Positions 11,106-21,230 of a DNA stretch of 64,000 nt are shown here, in pieces. Below the pieces are notes generated by a model, which worked only from the letters and a program-made list of their open reading frames with translations, did not search any database and was not told the origin of the DNA. Position numbers and translations under genes: made by a program. How positions within the stretch are numbered: position 1 is the first letter of the stretch; the number at the start of each line of letters is the position of its first letter. Origin of the DNA: Adiantum capillus-veneris (lineage: Eukaryota > Streptophyta > Polypodiopsida > Polypodiales > Pteridaceae). Location of the stretch: positions 107,793,054-107,857,053 of the forward strand of contig CM043949.1 in assembly GCA_014529385.2 (NCBI GenBank), in the 5' to 3' direction.

Positions 11106-13379
11106 ATAACTTGGCACTATTGGCACTTTAGTACGTATTCTTGAACATCCTGATGTAAGCGTGGCCAATAAAATTGTTGTCCAACTAAGACATAGGTCTT
11201 ACGAATACCTGGATGACCAACACTGGACTATCATGACACTTAAATAATATTTGGCGCCTAGTATCTGAGTCCTTTGACACACAGACTCTACCCTTGTGGA
11301 GTAAGTAGACATCGTCAATGGAAAAATTATTCCATCCCTTAAGCTTGTCTGAGTAGGGGTGGAGCTCTGTGTGTTGGAATTTGTATCTGCACGTATAAAA
11401 ACATGTTGATCTGGCCGTACAGAGACATGTGAATGTGAGGAATTTCTTTTTAAGACTGCACTCCACACTTTAGCATATGATTGATCTTGTGCACACTTTC
11501 CACGTAATGACTCCAAAAATTCATTCTTTATTTCCGTGAAAGCAAGTGAATTAATCCGAGGCATCCTTCTTAGTGCAACTGCTACTACATTATATCGCCC
11601 CTTTCGATATCGCAGCTTACAATCATAATCTTGAAGGATCTCCGTCCATCTAGCTTTACGACCCTTCAAGTCCGCTTGAGTAGTAAACCATTTTACACTC
11701 TCATGGTCAAAAACCACTTTGAACTCGATACTAGATAAATAGTGTTGTCACTTTCGTTAAGCATGAACTATGACATAGAGCTCCCTCTCATAGACATAAT
11801 AATTCTTTTGAGCTCTATCCAACTTTTTACTTTCAAAGGCTATATAGTTCTTCCCTCTTAAAGAAGTATCGCACCAATTGCTTTAGCACTAGCATCAATC
11901 TCTACCATAAACGACTTAAGTGGGTCAATGATTGCTAGGGTGGAAGCAGTGGCTACAAGTACCTTGAGCTGTTCAAAACTGCGTTGTTGGGCTTCTTCCC
12001 AAGAAAAGGTCTTACCTTTTGCTTTAAGTTGATCTGTCATATGAACATCAATTTTGGCACAATCGCGGATATATTGTCCGTAAAATCCAGCCATGCCTAA
12101 GAAGATTTGAAGCTCCTCAACAGTGTTAGGATGTGGCCATCGAAGAATGGCAGCGACCTTGTCAATGTCCATCTTGATGCCATAATAAGAGATCACATGA
12201 CCGAGGTAATGTATCTTTGTTTTAAATAAATTGCACTTACTTGTCTTAGCACATAGGGTGTGAGTTCGTAGTTGTTCGAACACTAATCGTAACTGTTCTA
12301 TGTGTTCATCTTCAGTCTTACTGTAATTGAAAATTTCATTAAGAAAAAAGACATCAAAGTTTCTAAGATAAGGACGTAAGACACTATCCATGAGTGTCAT
12401 AAATGTAGCTGGAGTATTGGTTAAATTAAAAGGCATAACCAAAAATTCAAAATACCCGAACCGTGTTCTAAAGACAGTCTTAAAGATATCTTTCAAAAGG
12501 ATACACACCTTGTGGTATCCTGAACGAAGATCTATCTTTATCTAGTATCTTGCCCCATGAAGTTGATCAAACAACTCATTCACTTGAGGTAGAGGATACT
12601 TGTTCTTGATGGTTATGCCGTTTAATCTGCGATAATCTACACATATGCACATAGTATCACTTTCCTTTTTACCAATAGAATTGGCGATGTCCAAGGCAAA
12701 GTGCTAGGTCCAATAAAACCACGGATGAGGTAGTCATCCAAGTGACGCTCAACCTCCTTGGCCTCACTGATACGATAAGATGGTTTACTCACCGGTTTAG
12801 TACCTGGCAGGACATCTATGTCATGTTGCACATCATGTGTAGGGAGTAAACCCAGCGGTAAATCACTTTACTCCATAATTAAGTGAGTCATCTTTTTCCG
12901 TACAAAAGGAGAGAGTAAACTAGAGTTATGTTGGGATGGAGAATCTTGTAATTTTTTTAATGTTTGTTTTACAACAATTGCACGTTGCTCAACATAATTA
13001 AAATTGAGAGAACTTTGCTCTTTAGAATTGTTAGCACTTTGCTTTTCATTAAAATTTATTGCACTTTGCATATCATAACTACAATCCACAACACTTTGCT
13101 CTTGAGAATTCAAAAGACTTGGAGACAAGCAGTAACACAAAAAGACTTCATCCATTAAATCTGCTTTCTGTAAAATAGAAAGCTCGGCCGTACATATAAG
13201 AGGCGTAGATGGTATTTTTTTCTCACCAGCAAGAGCACATGTTTACCATTGGCCATAAAGGATAAGAAGTTGTGTTTGTAACTAATGTGCAATGTATTTC
13301 CTAAACCATGCAGCCACTTTCGTCCTAAAACTACATCAGCACGATCTATGTTCATAACTTGAAAGTCAAGGGTCATCAT
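11106..13379 (-). pseudogene. Degenerate Ty3/gypsy pol (protease to start of integrase)
   Basis: Read on the minus strand: protease C-terminal half (ADVVLGRKWL, 13155-13379), linker (12868-13155), RT start (PILLVKRK, around 12650), RT palm and RNase H (11858-12508, LVMPFNLTNTPATF, YLGHVISYYG), RNase H end and integrase finger (11110-11717, ending with a YV..C..C-like signature). The RT catalytic block that should read F-D-D-I reads FFLNEI, so both aspartates are lost. Several frame changes and stops separate the blocks. The chain stops in the integrase zinc finger where the copia remnant begins, which suggests insertion or deletion there. No gag, primer site or LTR is recognisable. Confidence 0.88.
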
Positions 13380-13741
13380 ATGATCTTGAACAATAAGTTT
13401 AATTCCTTGAACTATCGTGTCTCATACTTCTTTATCATTTTCACACATCTGTTCTACCACATATTTGTGGGAGCAGAAAATCTGTGTAAGCTTCAATTTC
13501 TTAACTAAACAATTTTGCTCCGGGTTGTAAAAGCTCTGGCTCTCTAAGTACCTTCCATGGTGTATAACGCTCTTTTCTACTCGCGCTCACATCTTTTGAT
13601 TGAAAATTTTGAGTTTTCGACTTGCCTCTTCTATCACTCAATTCATTGCGTCATTATGTCATTGTATTTAATGGTCTTTGCGTCATTGTCTACTCTATTC
13701 ATTCAATATTAAGTTTAAATATTCGTGTGTTTAATGCAGGT
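13380..13741 (+). other. Junction between gypsy remnant and CACTA gene; probable 5' UTR intron
   Basis: No coding sequence recognised. A splice-acceptor-like TTTAATGCAG ends at 13739, just before the ATG at 13742, so the upstream in-frame extension from 13622 is more likely intron or UTR than protein. Confidence 0.35.
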
Positions 13742-15051
13742 ATGGATGATGAGGAGTTTCTTTCTTCTTTGTCACCGCAGCAGAGACAGTGGTACGTGGA
13801 GCGTCATCGCTCTGGCGCATCATCGCGCGTTCCTACTCCATCCGCATCTCCCTCTCTTTCGGAGCATTCGGGGCGCTCCGAAGCTTCGGCGTCGACGAGA
13901 CGAGCTTCACACTCGTCTAGACACCGGCGCTCTAGTGGTGGCGGTGGCGGTTGTTGTGGGGATTCCGCCATCGATGCCTCCACACCGCCTCGTGTTCGAC
14001 GAGGCTCTTTACCCTCCCCTTCTTTGCCCGCCCCCACACCAGCCACATCATCGCCATCTGCGCCAGGTTTTGCACGGCTGACTGTTCCTAGAAGCTACAC
14101 ACCTCTACCTACTCCGCCAGGAGCCACCCCACTCGACACTCCTCGCTTCGGGGCCCAGACGCCGGTGGAGACACCTGACGTCCGTACTCCCATCGACACG
14201 CCGCTAGAGACCCCTGCCGGGACACCCAGGTTCACGCGTCACCGGCCAGAGGGCTTGCCTTACTCCGTCGACATCAGCGGCGGCATCATCATGGATGATG
14301 ACGGCAAGAAGGTGATCTCGCGCATGCGTGGTCTTTGCTCTCAGCTGTTTAGACACTACATACTAAACAAATGGAGTGAAGTACCAAGTGATTTAAAAAA
14401 CAGAGTCATTAGCATACTTCATGATGAGTTTCCCGTTCCAACACGGGATCAGCGCTTCAATGAAGACCTGATGAAGATTCGAATGTGCGAATACTGCAAA
14501 CACAAGCGTTCCGAAGTGCAAAAAGCAATCAAGAATGGGTGGAATAGGCCAGATTGGCTGGCCAAAGAAGATTGGAAGAATGCGAAGAAAGCAGCGCGCG
14601 AGAATCTCGACAAGTGGAAGCAACAGAAGGATGCAGCCAGAGCACGAGTAGAGGCAGGGAGCTCGCACCACTTGGGGAGCGGTGGATGGGCATCATTTGA
14701 GGCCGATTTTGTAAGTGTTTTCACATTGCTCTTTATGTTCGATAGTTTAGGGTTTATGAGTTTTTTAATTCTAACATAATGAAATCTTTGTATGTTTTGA
14801 CAGTGGTCGATGACAGGACGTGATCCCACACCGTACGAGCGCGAGTACGCAGGCAGGAAGGGCTTAAACGCCCTGATGGACATTCTCAGTTCTCGCGGCG
14901 GCATGGTTAGTATTAGGGTTTACTCTTTTTTATTTTTTGTATTGTTTTATAAATGTCGTTATATGTTTATACTTACTTAAAGCTGTCTTATTGTCTTTTT
15001 TTGCAGAATCCGACAGATACGCCGCTTGGACGCGATGAGACGTCTGACTAG
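13742..15051 (+). CDS. CACTA accessory protein, Ptta/En/Spm (Transposase_24)-like, three exons
   Basis: Predicted exons 13742-14710, 14804-14905 and 15007-15051, each joined by GT...AG introns in phase 0, give 371 residues. The first ~190 residues are Ser/Pro/Thr/Arg-rich and low in complexity (repeated TPxxTP-type motifs), probably disordered. The C-terminal ~170 residues (PEGLPYSVD onward) end in a basic, Trp-rich helical block (NRPDWLAKEDWKNAKK) followed by SSHHLGSGGW and TGRDPTPYEREY. This is the arrangement of plant En/Spm-type proteins in which a conserved block precedes GS-rich and TG-P motifs. The gene points toward a CACTA terminus 640 bp downstream. Such proteins are thought to bind sub-terminal repeats or assist the transposase; that role is inferred. 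The ORF has no internal stop, unlike its neighbours. The start at 13742 was chosen because an acceptor site immediately precedes it. Confidence 0.65.
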
Positions 15052-15369
15052 ACGACGTCAGTTTAGCCGTAGCTAGATAGCATTAGTTTAGGGTTTCTCA
15101 TAGCTTATGTATCATGAGACAGATTTTATACGTCTTTTTGAACCATGTATATTATTACATTTGTCACCGCAGTTCCTTTTGCCAATCAATTCTTTATGCC
15201 TATGATGTTGTACAATTGTCATTATTACATTTGCCAATCAATTCATTTTGCCTATGATGTGTACAATTGTCAATTTTGCAAACAATGCGTCTTGTGGGTG
15301 ACTATTTTGGGTCTATTATCTACCCTTGCACTTTTTTTAAAAAGTGAATCAAGTACAATATGGTTGATG

Positions 15370-15398
15370 GGTGGCAGGGCATTCAATGCCCTGCCACC
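15370..15398. repeat. Perfect 14-bp inverted repeat (hairpin), followed by A-run
   Basis: Arms GGTGGCAGGGCATT and AATGCCCTGCCACC are separated by one base and followed by nine A residues. It lies in the 3' flank of the CACTA accessory gene, just before the sub-terminal repeat array. Confidence 0.9.
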
Positions 15399-15411
15399 AA
15401 AAAAAAATTCT

Positions 15412-15640
15412 CTCGGGCGTCGCTATAAGCGTCATTATTTATGGCTCTGTAGCGTCGCTATGAGCGTCGCTATAGTCTTCTGTGTAAACGTCGCTATAAC
15501 CGTCGCTATATGCGTCGCTATGAGCGTCTCTATATAGAGACGCTCATAGCAACGCATATAGCGACGCATATAGCGACGCTTATAGCGACGCTCTCGTAGC
15601 GACGCTCTTAGCGACGCCGGGGGTTATAAAAACCCAATGT
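15412..15640. repeat. CACTA sub-terminal repeat array (AGCGTCGCTAT units)
   Basis: Around a dozen copies of a GCGTCGCTAT-like unit, in direct orientation up to about 15533 and inverted after it. CACTA transposons carry such short repeated motifs within a few hundred bp of each end as binding sites for the element's own protein. The array centre is a near-perfect palindrome at 15503-15564. The terminal CACTA-type sequence lies 50 bp further right. Confidence 0.8.
15503..15564. repeat. 62-bp near-perfect palindrome in the CACTA array
   Basis: Two 31-bp arms meet at 15533/15534 (core CTCTATATAGAG) with one mismatch. There is no loop, so it could extrude as a cruciform or form a hairpin in RNA. 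Confidence 0.9.
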
Positions 15641-15654
15641 ATTTCCGTCGCTAA

Positions 15655-15687
15655 CAGCGTCACAAGAGCACACAACCTCTTGTAGTG
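15655..15687 (-). mobile_element. Right terminus of a CACTA transposon
   Basis: The plus strand ends ..CCTCTTGTAGTG at 15687. On the minus strand this is CACTACAAGAGG, the classic terminus of plant CACTA (En/Spm) elements. The following AAA may be one copy of the 3-bp target duplication. The left terminus was not found and is probably lost in the gypsy/copia junk to the left. Confidence 0.75.
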
Positions 15688-15992
15688 AAACACGTAGATA
15701 CATATACATACTAGTAGACCTAAGTAGAGACTAGTAGTGCCAAAGGTCAATTGTACCTCTTTAGATATCATCACAGTCTCAACCGTGGTAAAACCAAAGG
15801 TATATTGTGATAATCCATTCATGAGTGAATCAATGACCGCAACGCCACTATTAAAAAAGGACTATACCCAAGAGGAAGCGTCTAACCTTCGGGTACTATG
15901 CTCCCGTACTTAGTGCCTACATACATGCATAAACAAATATATATGTACACACAAATATATATACATATACGTAATGTAGCCATCGTTTTGAG

Positions 15993-16408
15993 TAGAGATA
16001 AAGAGTTATGGTTGTAAATGTAGCCATTGTTTTGTGTTGTGTGCAGTGCGAGAGTGCTAGTGCTTCTGTAGAATGCTATGAAGAAGACCTTCTTTATTGT
16101 GCTTCTTGCGCAACATCTCTTCACAACAGCTCCTTGTTCGAGGGATTACTTTGCCTCCATTCTGAGGTACGATATCGTTAAAAGCTGTCTAACCTAATGC
16201 CTATTTGGTGGAGAGAAAGAGATAGGAAGAGAGATAGAAAGAAAGATAGAGAAATTAAGGAGAAGAGAGTAGAAAGTAATTTCCAAGGGTCTGTCGATGT
16301 CACGTAAAGAAGGTCTTTTTCATAGCACTCTATAGAAGCACGAGCATACCCGCAGTATGCACACCACAAAATGGTTGCTCCGCCTACAACCATTGCTCTT
16401 TATCTTCC
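15993..16408. repeat. Inverted repeat, ~100-bp arms, ~200-bp spacer
   Basis: The arm at about 15993-16098 (starting AGAGATAAAGAGTTATGG) matches the reverse complement of about 16302-16408 at roughly 75% by eye. The shared core includes ATGGTTGTA, GTGCTTCT and AAGACCTTCTTT. This could be a foldback or MITE-like element. The region 15690-16600 has no gene. Confidence 0.65.
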
Positions 16409-16556
16409 TCTCTCTACCTATCTCTTTATGCCAATGGATATCTCTATTTCTCTCTTTCCCTCTCCCTTTCTCTTTTCCTATCTCTCTTTCTCTCTCTCTC
16501 TCTCTTTCTCCCTCCCCCTCTCTCTATTCTCTCCCTCTCCCTCCTCTCTTTCTGTC

Positions 16557-16598
<42 letters not shown>
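16384..16598. repeat. CT-rich simple-sequence tract, left flank of LINE
   Basis: Interrupted (CT)n/(CCCT)n on the plus strand, ending in an unbroken CT run at 16599. It faces a similar CT tract at 21231-21930 on the other side of the LINE. Confidence 0.95.
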
Positions 16599-16600
<2 letters not shown>

Positions 16601-16856
16601 CCAAAGCGGCGAGCTCTCACACACACACACACAGCCGTTTTTTGACCTAGTAGACAGCAGTTCACTCTTTTGACCATAACTTGCTCATCCGAACTCCGAT
16701 TTAGGTGATCTATAGCCTCAATCGAAGAGCACGAAGCCCTCTACGCATTGATGTAAAGACAGAATTTTTCTGTGTAATGGAAGGCTTTGCTGTAATAGCA
16801 TCTCAGAACTGAAAAAACTGTCAAAACTTTGCGTTTTTGTTGCCGACTTGAAGGCA
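16599..16856 (+). other. 5' UTR of the LINE
   Basis: Unique sequence between the CT tract and the ORF1 ATG, starting ACCCAAAGCGGCGAG and including a short (CA)n at about 16619-16634. The boundary with the CT tract is the probable 5' end of the inserted element; that limit is inferred. Confidence 0.5.
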
Positions 16857-17789
16857 ATGTCAGACAAAACTCGCAAGGGTGGAAAAGCCACACTCGCCAT
16901 GGAGAATGATGCAAAATCTCCAAGGAATTTGGATGCTAATCCAACCACATCGTCTACAACAACGGAAGCAATGATCATGGCTTACTTGATCTCGTTACAA
17001 GAAACCGTCAACAAGCAAGGTGAAGAGTTGCGCGCACTTGCAATGGAAAATGGTACTTTAAGAGTTCTCGTTGTGGAGAATGAGCACCTCAAGAAGGTTC
17101 TTGAAATGCAAACAACGCGCTTGATGCATCTTGAGAATGAAGTTCAAGAATGTAAACGCTCTCTTGTGGACATGAATGTAGTGAAAGAGCGCTTGAGCAA
17201 AGTTGAGAGTGATCATGTATTGAAAGAGGAAACGATAGATACAATACGACATGATGTATGTGAGATGAGAAATGCATCCAAATCATGGGCTGATATATGT
17301 AAGGATAATGTGGTTTCTACATCTCCTATCACGCAAGCCGTTGTCCAAGCAAAGAATGTAGAGAATGTGGACACTCAAGAATTGCAAGAACGACAAAAAC
17401 GCTCAAAGAACATCGTCATTCGTGGAATCAAGGAGGAAAGCATGGAAACACCCCAATCTCTTGCGGTTGCTATTGAAGAGTTTTTTGCTACACACTTTGG
17501 CATGTCAGGAATCATGGCTTATGGTGCACATCGAGTTGGAAAACAAGGAGTCCCTCGCTCGGGAGAAAGACCTATTGTATGTACCATGGCTGATGAGGTA
17601 AAGAGAAAGATCATCCTTGACAATGGTTGGATCTACCTCAAAGGAACGGGTTGTAATGTATATGAGGATCGCACTCTTATGCAACAAAATGTACGTCGCA
17701 AAGCATACGAGGAAAGAAGCAAGAAGGTTAAGGTATCATCTCAAGAAGAAAAGGCACTTGAGGAGGATGCAAGTCCACCCAACAAATAG
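16857..17789 (+). CDS. LINE ORF1 protein (coiled coil plus RRM-like RNA-binding domain)
   Basis: 310 residues from the ATG at 16857 (upstream in-frame codons are non-ATG). A basic, Thr/Ser-rich N-terminus is followed by a long coiled coil (about residues 45-150, heptads of L, V and M such as LVVENEHLKKVLEMQ). Then comes a globular block opening with RSKNIVIRGIKEE and containing AHRVGKQG, with a basic tail. The order coiled coil then RNA-binding fold is that of L1-type ORF1 proteins, which trimerise and chaperone the element RNA. The stop at 17787-17789 lies 6 bp before the ORF2 ATG, so ORF2 is probably reached by reinitiation or a similar mechanism. The frame is fully open. Confidence 0.85.
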   Translation: MSDKTRKGGKATLAMENDAKSPRNLDANPTTSSTTTEAMIMAYLISLQETVNKQGEELRALAMENGTLRVLVVENEHLKKVLEMQTTRLMHLENEVQECKRSLVDMNVVKERLSKVESDHVLKEETIDTIRHDVCEMRNASKSWADICKDNVVSTSPITQAVVQAKNVENVDTQELQERQKRSKNIVIRGIKEESMETPQSLAVAIEEFFATHFGMSGIMAYGAHRVGKQGVPRSGERPIVCTMADEVKRKIILDNGWIYLKGTGCNVYEDRTLMQQNVRRKAYEERSKKVKVSSQEEKALEEDASPPNK

Positions 17790-17795
17790 GGACAC

Positions 17796-20700
17796 ATGAT
17801 CTATGAGACCAACTCACGCTTGCGAATAAGCTTTTGGAATTGTAACGGGTATCCATGGAATGCAGGAATTGGCATTGATGAGCTTACCAATGACTCCGAT
17901 GTGATACTTCTTGTCGAAACATGGGAGCATGATGCGCAACGAATTCTTGGATTTGACAAATACGATGTACATTCTTTGATGTGGGCCAAAAATGCAAAGC
18001 AACGAAGAGGCCAAGGAGGCATAGCATGTATGACCAAAAAGGGTTTGAAAGATGTTTCCATTGTCAAAGAAGATAAGTATAAACGCTACTTATGGCTGAA
18101 AATCAGCCCACCAAATGGTCAAGTCATGTTTGTGGCCGGCTGTTACATTCCTCACTATGACTCCAACTTTTATGCTCGCTTGAATATGGATAGAGATCAG
18201 CCCTTTGTTGAACTAGAGGAAGACATTGCTTATTACAAGGATCAAGGTGAAGTCATTGTTTTTGGAGACATGAATGCTCGCACAAATATGTTACAACACG
18301 ACACACAACAAGTCGACATGCCGCATGTATCAAGAAGAGTGGATGACTCATACATGTATAATCGAAGTTCTAATGATGCAAAAGAAGTGGATCACTATGG
18401 AAAGTCACTTCTACATATGTGCAATAGTACCGGAATGCTCATTGCAAATGGTGTATCTCTATGGCAAGGCACCAATGACTTTACATGTAGAAAGCACAAT
18501 GGTGCTAGCGTGATTGACTATATGTTGTTCTTAGAAGCCACTCTAGAATGCATACAAAGCTTTACACTTGGTGAATGGAATCCGGAATCGGATCATAGGA
18601 TGTTATGTATTGACCTCAAGTGTGGTAAACGGCCCGAGCATGTAGCCTCCAATCATGATGTGAATCATTTGTACCTACGTCTAGACTTCAAACGAGCACT
18701 TATATATGCTGATATGGTGGACCAAATGTTAAACATGATAGAGCATCAAGGGAGCCCAACATTAGAATGCAAGTGGAAAGTTTTCAAAGAAGTAATTTTC
18801 TCTTGTGCGAAGGAATGCTTTTCGACGAAACACATGTCTTGCAAAAGGTCTAAGAAGGGTAGCACCAAGAAGAAATGGTTTGACATGGAATGTAGTCAAG
18901 CCCGAAAACACTTGCTAAGATTGGATGCAATCAAAGACAAGGAAGTTTACTTGGAATGTTCACACACATACAAAGCACTTGTTCAAAAGAAGAGGAGAAG
19001 GTGGGAAGTCGAAAAACAACTTCTTTTAGCACAAGAGAAAGCACATGCATGTGGCAAGTTTTGGCAAAATCTAAAAGGCAAGCGCGTTGAGAGCTTTGGT
19101 GACTTGACTCTTGAGGATATGTATATGCATTGTAAGAACCTCTATGAGCAACCCAATGTTGATAAGATGGAGGGTTGTAGCTCCCTTCCATTTATGTCTC
19201 CCTTCTTTACCATTGAAGATGTATGCCGCGCGCTTGAGAAACTTGCTACTCGCAAGGCAGGTGACCTTCAAGGTGTCAAGGCTGAAATGATTAAATGGAC
19301 AAGCAAGAAAACACGATATTGGATATGCGATATGTTTAACCTTGCACTTCAGTATGGCATGCCTCATGATTGGAGTGCAAATTGGATCAAACCTTTGCAC
19401 AAAGGAGGAGATGTAAACAATGTGAACAACTATCGCACTATAATGGTTGGTTCTTTGATGGCAAAGTTATTTGGATGTATCATGGAGATGAAGATAAGTG
19501 AATGGGCTGAAAAGAATGGCAAACGTGCGCTTGGCCAAGCAGGTTTTCGAAAGCATCATAGCACTATTGATCACCTTGTCACTCTTCGAGTTCTTATGGA
19601 AGCGTCTCGATTGAAAGGAAAAAAGTTGTATTGTTGCTTTGTGGATTTCAAGAAAGCTTTTGACATGGTACCGCGAGGAAATCTTTGGAGACGTATGCAA
19701 AGCCTTCAAGTGCCGAGAGAATTTATGCATGCAGTCTTTCGCATCTACCAAAAAGTGATATGTCGATTACGTATGGGAGATGGAATTTCAGAATTTTTTG
19801 CAAGCACTATTGGTGTCAAACAAGGATGCCCACTTTCCCCAACCCTCTTTGGGCTACTCATTGATGAATTGGAATACATGGTTCTTGATTTTATGCAGCA
19901 AGAAGGCATAGAAGAGGTTAAGATTGGAAATGCGGTGATCATGCTTTTGCTTTATGCCGATGATGTTGTGCTCTTGGCACATACCTTAGAAGATGCACAA
20001 AAGCTTATGAGTGTCTTGGAACGCTTTTGCCTACATAGCGGGCTGATCGTGAATGGATCCAAAACCAAGGTTATGCTTGTAAAGACCCTCAATGACGAAA
20101 ATCCATGCATTGTATACAACAATGAGAAACTTGAAGTGGTAGATCACTTCAAGTACCTTGGCCTTGAGGTTCCATCCAATCATAAATGGAAGGATTGTGC
20201 AATGCGTCGCTTGGAAGCCGGAAAGAGGGCTTATTATGCATTTGAGAACATGTGCAATGCAGGAGAGATCAAGTGTTGGGCTCTCAAAAAGTACCTCTTT
20301 GACACATTGGTGACACCGGTGCTTCTTTATGGAGTGGAGGTGTGGGGTGGAAGCATCGGGAAGTCTACTTGGAAAGAGTTTGAGAATGTCCAAAAGCGTT
20401 TTCTCACCAACTTTCTCCAAGTCAAGACACAAACACCCTACATGCTCTTACTTCTTGAGTCCGGATCGCTTCCCATTGAGGTCTTGGGCATGGAAAGGGT
20501 TGTGGAGTACATGCGTAAGACACAACGTAGCCCTTTGCATCGACTTCCTAGAATCACATATGAAGCAAGTCAAAAGGTTCAAAAGACATGCAAGAGCAAA
20601 ATACTAAGTTCGGGGTGGATGCTTGATATCAAGAAATGGTTTGGAAGATGGGATGCATGTCACTTGGTCAAGGATGCGTCGATCGACTCCCAAGTTAATG

Positions 20701-21176
20701 AGGCCTTCTTACAACGCCAATGTATCATGGCTTGGGAGAAATCCGGAGGTTCTCGCTTCAGCCATTACACCACACACGTTGCCCCAAACTACAAATCTCT
20801 CTTCTTCTCGGAACGAGGTAACCGAACCCATTCCTACATCCTTGAGCCCATCCCGTTGAGTGCGATCCGCACCATTGCCTCCATTCGTCTTAGCTCCCAT
20901 TCTCTACGCTGCGAGATAGGACGTTGGGGCACTGGCGAGGAGTGTCATCGACTTTGCACCTTATGCCCTCGTCAAGTGCGAGAGAGTGAGTACCACACAC
21001 TACTTGAGTGCTCAGCTTTTGACCACATTAGGTCCTCTTTTCCCCATATATTCAGCCATGAGCTCTCCCTACATACCTTCCTCTCCCAACCACGATGTGG
21101 ACTCTCTATTGCGATGCTCATTTCAGCCATTTTTGAGCATCGAGAGTCACTTATGAACTCCACTCACACCACGTGA
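17796..21176 (+). CDS. LINE ORF2 protein (APE endonuclease, reverse transcriptase, Cys-His C-terminus)
   Basis: 1,126 residues with no stop or frameshift. An N-terminal apurinic-type endonuclease (SFWNCNGYPWN, VETWEHD, GDMNARTN near 155, SDH at residues 265-267) nicks target DNA. The reverse transcriptase spans roughly 490-800, with VDFKKAFDMVPRG, VKQGCPLSPTLFG and the catalytic YADD at 720-723. The C-terminal region has a C-x3-C-x2-C...H-x4-C cluster from about 1050 (CHRLCTLC ... HTLLEC), resembling the zinc domain of L1/Tx1-type elements. All signature residues I can check are present. With ORF1, this looks like a potentially functional autonomous non-LTR retrotransposon, and it is the best-preserved long gene in the window. 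Clade (L1 versus Tx1) cannot be settled by eye. Confidence 0.95.
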   Translation: MIYETNSRLRISFWNCNGYPWNAGIGIDELTNDSDVILLVETWEHDAQRILGFDKYDVHSLMWAKNAKQRRGQGGIACMTKKGLKDVSIVKEDKYKRYLWLKISPPNGQVMFVAGCYIPHYDSNFYARLNMDRDQPFVELEEDIAYYKDQGEVIVFGDMNARTNMLQHDTQQVDMPHVSRRVDDSYMYNRSSNDAKEVDHYGKSLLHMCNSTGMLIANGVSLWQGTNDFTCRKHNGASVIDYMLFLEATLECIQSFTLGEWNPESDHRMLCIDLKCGKRPEHVASNHDVNHLYLRLDFKRALIYADMVDQMLNMIEHQGSPTLECKWKVFKEVIFSCAKECFSTKHMSCKRSKKGSTKKKWFDMECSQARKHLLRLDAIKDKEVYLECSHTYKALVQKKRRRWEVEKQLLLAQEKAHACGKFWQNLKGKRVESFGDLTLEDMYMHCKNLYEQPNVDKMEGCSSLPFMSPFFTIEDVCRALEKLATRKAGDLQGVKAEMIKWTSKKTRYWICDMFNLALQYGMPHDWSANWIKPLHKGGDVNNVNNYRTIMVGSLMAKLFGCIMEMKISEWAEKNGKRALGQAGFRKHHSTIDHLVTLRVLMEASRLKGKKLYCCFVDFKKAFDMVPRGNLWRRMQSLQVPREFMHAVFRIYQKVICRLRMGDGISEFFASTIGVKQGCPLSPTLFGLLIDELEYMVLDFMQQEGIEEVKIGNAVIMLLLYADDVVLLAHTLEDAQKLMSVLERFCLHSGLIVNGSKTKVMLVKTLNDENPCIVYNNEKLEVVDHFKYLGLEVPSNHKWKDCAMRRLEAGKRAYYAFENMCNAGEIKCWALKKYLFDTLVTPVLLYGVEVWGGSIGKSTWKEFENVQKRFLTNFLQVKTQTPYMLLLLESGSLPIEVLGMERVVEYMRKTQRSPLHRLPRITYEASQKVQKTCKSKILSSGWMLDIKKWFGRWDACHLVKDASIDSQVNEAFLQRQCIMAWEKSGGSRFSHYTTHVAPNYKSLFFSERGNRTHSYILEPIPLSAIRTIASIRLSSHSLRCEIGRWGTGEECHRLCTLCPRQVRESEYHTLLECSAFDHIRSSFPHIFSHELSLHTFLSQPRCGLSIAMLISAIFEHRESLMNSTHTT

Positions 21177-21230
21177 CATGTTCATTTGGTCCCATAGGTC
21201 ATATTTGACCTCCCAGGACGATAATAGAAC
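21177..21230 (+). other. Short 3' UTR of the LINE
   Basis: Only about 54 bp separate the ORF2 stop from the simple-repeat tail (…AATAGAAC then TATCTATC…). There is no poly(A) tail and no clear AATAAA. The element appears to end in the simple repeat. Confidence 0.55.

Noticed and set aside
13622-13741. N-terminal extension of the CACTA accessory ORF
   Set aside because: An acceptor-like TTTAATGCAG immediately precedes the ATG at 13742, and the extension is AT-rich and unlike the rest of the protein.
14711-14779. Read-through C-terminus (VSVFTLLFMF...) of the same ORF
   Set aside because: It begins with GTAAGT, and the splice to 14804 restores conserved TGRDPTPYE sequence.
15370-15407. Bacterial-style rho-independent terminator
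   Set aside because: A hairpin followed by A (not T) on the gene strand, in plant DNA inside a CACTA end.
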